Assembly (NCBI GenBank): GCA_024743115.1
Contig: JANSXC010000002.1
Location: forward strand, 350,207 to 414,206
Length of the DNA stretch: 64,000 nt
From: a bacterium
GTDB lineage: Bacteria; Planctomycetota; UBA1135; UBA2386
Direction: 5' to 3'
Shown here: positions 60,035-64,000 of the stretch, in pieces
Numbering within the stretch: position 1 is the stretch's first letter
Layout: each line of letters starts with the position of its first letter
Notes under the pieces: generated by a model
What the model saw: only the letters and a program-made list of their open reading frames with translations
What the model was told of the DNA's origin: nothing
The model's database searches: none
Translations under genes and position numbers: made by a program

Positions 60035-60889
60035 ATGTACTCCCGAGCGTTCCCGAGCCTCTCGCCCGCCATCAAGCAGCTCATGCTCGTGAATGTCGGC
60101 GTGTTCCTCGTGAACATGCTGCTCGTTGGCCGGCTCAGCATGCCCGCAGAGGGCGGCGGCGGATTCTGGTTCGCGTTCTCCTGGAGCGCGATGTGGGAGG
60201 GCTACGGCCTCGGGCTGCTGCGTCTGGTGACCTACCAGTTCACCCACAGCTTCACCGACATCTTCCACCTGCTGTTCAACATGCTCGTGCTGTACTTCTT
60301 CGGCACGATGAGCGAGGCCCGGCTGGGCTATCGCGGCACGTGGAAGCTATATCTGCTTGGCGGCGCCGCGGGCGCGGTGCTGCACCTGCTGATCGCCGCG
60401 GTGCTCGGCCATGCCGACGTGCCGCTGGTCGGTGCGAGTGGGGCGTGCTACGGCTTCCTGCTCTATGCCGCCTGCGTGGCCCCCCAGCAGCAGGTCATCT
60501 TTTTCGTCTTCCCGATCAAGCTCTGGGTGCTCGCGACGGGCGCGGTGCTCGTTGGGCTCTACAGCACGTTCATCGAGTTCGTGACCGGGTTCTCGGGCGG
60601 CGTGTCCCACGGTGCGCACCTCGGCGGTGCGGCGATCGGCTACTTGGTCTGCCGGCAGGATTGGTTCCGCGACTACGTGCCGTATGAGAACCAGCCCGGC
60701 CTGCTGACACGCCTCAAGACGGGCTGGCAGCAGAAGCGTGCGGCCGCCGCGGCGCAGAAAGCCGAGGAGCGCGAGCAGGTACTCGACGAGATCCTCGCAA
60801 AGGTCAAGGAGCATGGCCTTGGCTCGCTGACGCCTCAGGAACGCAAGTTCCTCGAGAAGAAGAGCGAAGAGACCCGGCGGGGTTCCTGA
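60035..60889 (+). CDS. Rhomboid-family intramembrane serine protease
   Basis: A 284-residue polytopic protein with about six helices. The catalytic serine is S135 in LVGASGACYG (GxSG) and the partner histidine is H195 in SHGAHLGGAAIGY. HLLFNM in the second conserved helix gives the family histidine/asparagine. A basic, helical cytoplasmic tail of about 75 residues (LGSLTPQERKFLEKKS) ends the protein. The ATG at 60035 starts the first helix region; upstream in-frame sequence is arginine-rich and not family-like. It cleaves membrane-anchored substrates; none is known here, but single-pass fusion proteins such as the anchored sigma factor would be the kind of substrate to test. It diverges from folD. 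Confidence 0.92.
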   Translation: MYSRAFPSLSPAIKQLMLVNVGVFLVNMLLVGRLSMPAEGGGGFWFAFSWSAMWEGYGLGLLRLVTYQFTHSFTDIFHLLFNMLVLYFFGTMSEARLGYRGTWKLYLLGGAAGAVLHLLIAAVLGHADVPLVGASGACYGFLLYAACVAPQQQVIFFVFPIKLWVLATGAVLVGLYSTFIEFVTGFSGGVSHGAHLGGAAIGYLVCRQDWFRDYVPYENQPGLLTRLKTGWQQKRAAAAAQKAEEREQVLDEILAKVKEHGLGSLTPQERKFLEKKSEETRRGS

Positions 60890-61025
60890 CCGGTCCGCCG
60901 GTCGTCACGGTTCCTGCATCGGACTCACGAATTCCCGGTTCGCTGCCGCAGGCGTGTCGCGCCGCTCGTCAGGAGATCGGCCCGACCGTGCACCCGGGCC
61001 GCCGGAGCGTTACGATGACAACCGT

Positions 61026-63152
61026 ATGTCCGGATTCCACCCCTCGCTGCGGGCCGCGCTGCTCGCCCTGATGACCCTGTTCTCCGCCGCGCAGCTCAGC
61101 GCGCAGGCGATCGACGAAGCCACGTTCAAGTCCAACTTCAGCCAGGGCCTGCGCCTGCAGGACGAGAAGCTGATGGACAAGTGGATGAAGCGCCAATACG
61201 CGTCCGATCACGCGTGGAAGTACTTCGAAGAGCTCTACGCGGAGTCGATGGGTGGCAACGTCGACAACTCCGAGAAGACCGACGCGCTGAAGGCGTCGTG
61301 GGAACGGTGCTTCGAGGGCAAGAACACGCTGCACCGCGTGGAGCGCTGGCTCGACAGCGTCGACAAGGGCACGTTCGACTCGATTCGCAAGGTGAGGGGC
61401 GAGGCGGACAAGCTGTGGCGTCTGCTCAACAACATGGAGGAGCCCAAGCGCGAAGAGCTGTTGACCGTGGTGGGGCAGTTCCGCCAGCTCGGCGAGAGTG
61501 CGCGCGCGACCGGTCACCAGCTCTGGGCAGCGCAGATGTTCGGTTGGGCTGCGGTGGTAGGTGGCAAGATCAAGCCCAAGGACCGCAACCTCGAGAGTCG
61601 GCACGCGGTTGCTGACGCGACCGAAGAGTACCTCGCCGCGCGGCGGGCCTGGAGCTTCGACTTCGACGCCTACTACATGAGTTCGAACCAGTTCCTCGAG
61701 CACGAGAAGGCGCGACTCGAAGAAGCCGAGAAGGCGGCCGACAAGCGCCGCGACGAAGGCTACGGCGACAACAGCAAAGGCGTCGACGGGCTCGTGATGC
61801 CGAACGTGGCGGCGAAGCGGTTCGAGCTCAAATACGCGGCGCTCAAGGACTGGGAGAGCCAGCTCGGCTACGGGTCGAAGGCCGGTGCGTTCCCGCCGCT
61901 GTGGCAGAGCGCCTACTGCAAGGAGAACGGCACGTCGAACAAACTGTCCTGGTTCCAGGGGGCCGACATCTACTTCGGCCGGGTCGGCGGCAACAAGTTC
62001 GTGATCTCGCTCGACCCCGACGATCTGGACAACGGCATGCCGATCCACGTCTCGAACAAGCCGAAGCCGAGCGAGTTCTTCCTCGATGCGGGTAAGGAGC
62101 TGCCTTACACGATGTTCTTCTGGGTCGGCTCCGATCGGCAGCAGGTCGGACTCGCCGAGTGCAATCTCGCGCCACGCAAGGACTACGTGCTCAGCTACTT
62201 CAAGAGCGGCGCGAGCTGGAAGACGATGGTCGAGCAGGAGCCGGTCGTTTTCTACGACGACAACTGCAACGGTCGGTTCGGCGAGGCCAACCCCTTCGAG
62301 GCGGGGTACAAGACCTACACCGCGGGTGAGTGGGACGGCGAGGGCGACGTGGCCCCGCACCTCGACTCGATGAAGGTCGGCAAGGGCAAACGCGTGCCGG
62401 CTTCCGAGTTCGTCAAGCTCGCGGCGGGTTGGGTGCACCTGCAGTGCAAGGGCACGGTCGCCGAATACCGGCCGCTCAATCCCGAATACTTCAAGACCGG
62501 CAAGGTCAAGCTGGTCTGGAAGGGGCCGAAGAAGAGTCGACCGCAGCAGGTCGTGATCCAGGGGCGCGGTGACTACCAGACCGCCGTCTACGACCTCGCT
62601 AGCGCCAAGGAGCTCGAGGTTCCCGCGGGCGAGTACAACGTCATCTTCGGACGTATCGCACTGGGCAAGGGGGCGCGCGTGCAGAACGCGACGATGTATC
62701 CCGGCGACTCCGAGACGTTCAACGTCGAGCCCGGTAAGACGAAGGAGCTCGTGATGGGGGCGCCGTTCAAGCTCACGTTCACCCGTCGCGGCGACAAGAA
62801 CGCGTCGATCGACGCGCTCAAGGTCTTCGTCAAGGAATCGTCCGGCTGCATTTTCACCGAGCTGCAGGGCATGACGCTCGCGCCCGAGGTGGTCTACAGC
62901 AAGTCGGACACGGGCAAGGGCGCCAAGGTCGTCGGCAAGTTCCTGCCGTTTACCGATGGCGAGCTGGTCAACACGGCCGGTCGGGCGCACCAGAACCTCG
63001 CCACGCTGTGCGCGCTGTTCCCGCTGCCACAGGGTTACAAGGAAGGGCCGCTCAAGCTCGACGTCAAGCTGCCCGGCACCGGGCTCAAGCTCGGGTTGCG
63101 GCAGAAGAAGAAGCACCCGATCTTCGGCAAACTCGAGACCGACTGGAAGTAG
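61026..63152 (+). CDS. Large secreted protein of unknown function
   Basis: A 708-residue exported protein with signal peptide LRAALLALMTLFSAAQLSAQA. The N-terminal third is helical and rich in W/K/E (KWMKRQYASDHAWKYFEELY). The rest is beta-rich with lysine/glycine (DIYFGRVGGNKFVISLDPDD, VFYDDNCNGRFGE), the latter resembling a calcium-loop DxDxNGxFGE motif. LTFTRRGDKNASIDAL and the KLGLRQKKKHPIFGKLE end suggest several small beta domains. I recognise no family and no enzyme motif. The ATG at 61026 gives a clean signal peptide. The codon usage is like that of highly expressed neighbours, with many lysine AAG codons, so it may be an abundant envelope protein. Confidence 0.82.
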   Translation: MSGFHPSLRAALLALMTLFSAAQLSAQAIDEATFKSNFSQGLRLQDEKLMDKWMKRQYASDHAWKYFEELYAESMGGNVDNSEKTDALKASWERCFEGKNTLHRVERWLDSVDKGTFDSIRKVRGEADKLWRLLNNMEEPKREELLTVVGQFRQLGESARATGHQLWAAQMFGWAAVVGGKIKPKDRNLESRHAVADATEEYLAARRAWSFDFDAYYMSSNQFLEHEKARLEEAEKAADKRRDEGYGDNSKGVDGLVMPNVAAKRFELKYAALKDWESQLGYGSKAGAFPPLWQSAYCKENGTSNKLSWFQGADIYFGRVGGNKFVISLDPDDLDNGMPIHVSNKPKPSEFFLDAGKELPYTMFFWVGSDRQQVGLAECNLAPRKDYVLSYFKSGASWKTMVEQEPVVFYDDNCNGRFGEANPFEAGYKTYTAGEWDGEGDVAPHLDSMKVGKGKRVPASEFVKLAAGWVHLQCKGTVAEYRPLNPEYFKTGKVKLVWKGPKKSRPQQVVIQGRGDYQTAVYDLASAKELEVPAGEYNVIFGRIALGKGARVQNATMYPGDSETFNVEPGKTKELVMGAPFKLTFTRRGDKNASIDALKVFVKESSGCIFTELQGMTLAPEVVYSKSDTGKGAKVVGKFLPFTDGELVNTAGRAHQNLATLCALFPLPQGYKEGPLKLDVKLPGTGLKLGLRQKKKHPIFGKLETDWK

Positions 63153-63185
63153 CTGACTCGCGGCAGAGCCGAGGTAGACTCTGCC
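63153..63185 (+). promoter_or_regulatory. Possible serS promoter overlapping an inverted repeat
   Basis: CTGACT (63153-63158) and TAGACT (63175-63180), 16 bases apart, resemble -35 and -10 boxes 11 bases before the serS ATG. GGCAGAG (63162-63168) and CTCTGCC (63179-63185) form a 7-bp inverted repeat across the -10, which may be an operator or a terminator stem of the preceding gene. Confidence 0.4.
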
Positions 63186-63191
63186 GCCTGC

Positions 63192-64000
63192 ATGCTCGAT
63201 ATCCGGACCCTGCGAGAAAACCCCGACGCCGCGCGCGCGGGGGCGATCAAGAAGCATCTTCCCGACCGCGCCGAGGCGGTCGACCGCGCGCTCGCGGTCG
63301 ACACCGAACTGCGCGGGCTCGTGCCCACGCTCGATGCGATGCGCAGCGAGCAGAAGAACGCGGGCAAGCAGCTCGGCAAGCTGGCGCCCGAGGAGCGCGA
63401 GGCGTTCCTGGCGGTGCAGAAGGAGAAGAAGGTCGAGCTGCATAAGCTCGAGGAGCGCGAGAAGCGGCTCAAGCACCAGCTCGAAGAGGAGCTGATGCTC
63501 GTGCCGAACATTCCCGATGCGGAGGTTCCGGAAGGCAAGGACGACACGCTCAACGTCGAGGTGCGCAAATGGGGCGTGCCGACGAAGTTCGACTTCGAGC
63601 CGCGGGCGCACTACGACCTCGGTGAGGCGCAGGGTTGGCTCGACTTCACGCGGGCGGCCGAGATGGCTGGGTCGCGCAACTACATGCTGTTCGGCGATCT
63701 CGCACTGCTGCACGACGCCGTGCTGCGACTCGCGGTCGAGCTCATGGTCGAGCGTGGGTTCACGCCGATTGATCCGCCGCTGCTCGTCCGCGACGCGGCG
63801 ATGCTCGGCACGGGTTTCTTCCCGGGCGGCGAGGAGCAGACCTACCGCTGCGAGAAGGACGGGCTCAACCTGATCGGCACGAGCGAGGTGCCCGTCACCT
63901 CGTTGCACGCGGGCGAGATGCTCAAGGCGGACGACCTGCCGAAGAAGTACGTCGCGCGTTCGGCGTGCTTTCGACGCGAGGCTGGCACCTACGGCAAGGA
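63192..64000 (+). CDS. serS: Seryl-tRNA synthetase, 3' end cut by window
   Basis: The first 269 residues of SerRS, which charges tRNA-Ser. The N-terminal coiled-coil arm is visible (MLDIRTLRENPDAAR, then AEAVDRALAVDTELRGLVPT and KKVELHKLEEREKRLKHQLE), followed by LMLVPNIPDAEVPEG and the start of the class II catalytic domain with GSRNYMLFGD (family: GSRF), GTGFFPGGEEQTY, LIGTSEVPVTS and motif 2 beginning ACFRREAGTYGK. The rest, with motif 3, is beyond the window. The ATG at 63192 is the normal start. Confidence 0.98.
   Translation, partial: MLDIRTLRENPDAARAGAIKKHLPDRAEAVDRALAVDTELRGLVPTLDAMRSEQKNAGKQLGKLAPEEREAFLAVQKEKKVELHKLEEREKRLKHQLEEELMLVPNIPDAEVPEGKDDTLNVEVRKWGVPTKFDFEPRAHYDLGEAQGWLDFTRAAEMAGSRNYMLFGDLALLHDAVLRLAVELMVERGFTPIDPPLLVRDAAMLGTGFFPGGEEQTYRCEKDGLNLIGTSEVPVTSLHAGEMLKADDLPKKYVARSACFRREAGTYGK

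Noticed and set aside
60969..63908. Minus-strand frame of 979 codons opposite the secreted protein and serS
   Set aside because: Runs across two well-supported plus-strand genes and has no recognisable features.

Overview
The window is about 64 kb of GC-rich bacterial chromosome (strong G/C preference at third codon positions), with about 49 genes packed on both strands and no rRNA, tRNA, CRISPR array, transposase or phage gene that I can recognise. The gene content points to a member of the Planctomycetota. The grounds are two Ser/Thr-kinase plus ECF-sigma pairs, an ECF sigma factor fused to a membrane-anchored exported region, large secreted beta-rich proteins sharing one type of C-terminal domain, a lipoprotein sulfatase, HEAT-repeat proteins ending in a W-x2-W motif, and ResB/CcsA cytochrome c assembly with a long lipobox-bearing CcsA. 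The phylum is an inference from gene style; I have no marker phylogeny.

Layout. 1-3138: tail of purD overlapping a Fur-family regulator, which overlaps an NtrC-type sigma-54 activator. 3178-8157: a secreted VCBS/FG-GAP propeller diverging from a 961-residue ECF sigma/membrane/exported-domain fusion. 8196-12743: purQ, a purL carrying two PurS-like domains, and a small lipoprotein. 12828-19625: three consecutive large secreted proteins (two kelch-like propellers and a protein built from two copies of a three-domain module) closed by a 10-bp-stem terminator. 19682-31532, all minus strand: FAD oxidase, a possible small ORF, ABC-2 exporter, an unusual SDR, a poly(A) polymerase family protein with a roughly 480-residue charged tail, panB, and a transmembrane Ser/Thr kinase followed by its ECF sigma factor. 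31533-32263 is a mostly non-coding stretch with a possible 32-residue membrane peptide and an imperfect direct repeat.

32264-46578, plus strand: metK (ending in a 15-bp tandem repeat that runs past the stop codon), a zinc-ribbon/HEAT membrane protein, pyruvate kinase, rplM-rpsI, yebC, and then a likely signalling locus: degenerate receiver/GGDEF protein, helical-repeat plus two FHA-like domains, membrane protein, a Ser/Thr kinase with HFD in place of HRD, ECF sigma factor, zinc-binding anti-sigma-like protein and a membrane-anchored coiled-coil protein. Three consecutive hairpins separate this from sucC-sucD. 48912-57459: small membrane protein, tatA, polyprenyl synthase, a GT-C-like membrane protein, a duplicated-domain lipoprotein, resB and ccsA. 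57538-59897 (minus): folD overlapping a sulfatase gene. 60035-64000: rhomboid protease, a large secreted protein of unknown function, and the start of serS.

Functionally, housekeeping genes (purine synthesis, one-carbon/SAM metabolism, pantothenate, glycolysis, TCA, translation, isoprenoids, cytochrome c maturation) are interleaved with an unusual density of signal-transduction and cell-surface genes. Three ECF sigma factors appear with three different control arrangements: fused in cis to a membrane segment and exported region, paired with a kinase, and paired with both a kinase and a zinc anti-sigma-like protein. This, together with the family of secreted proteins with related C-termini, is the most interesting content of the window.
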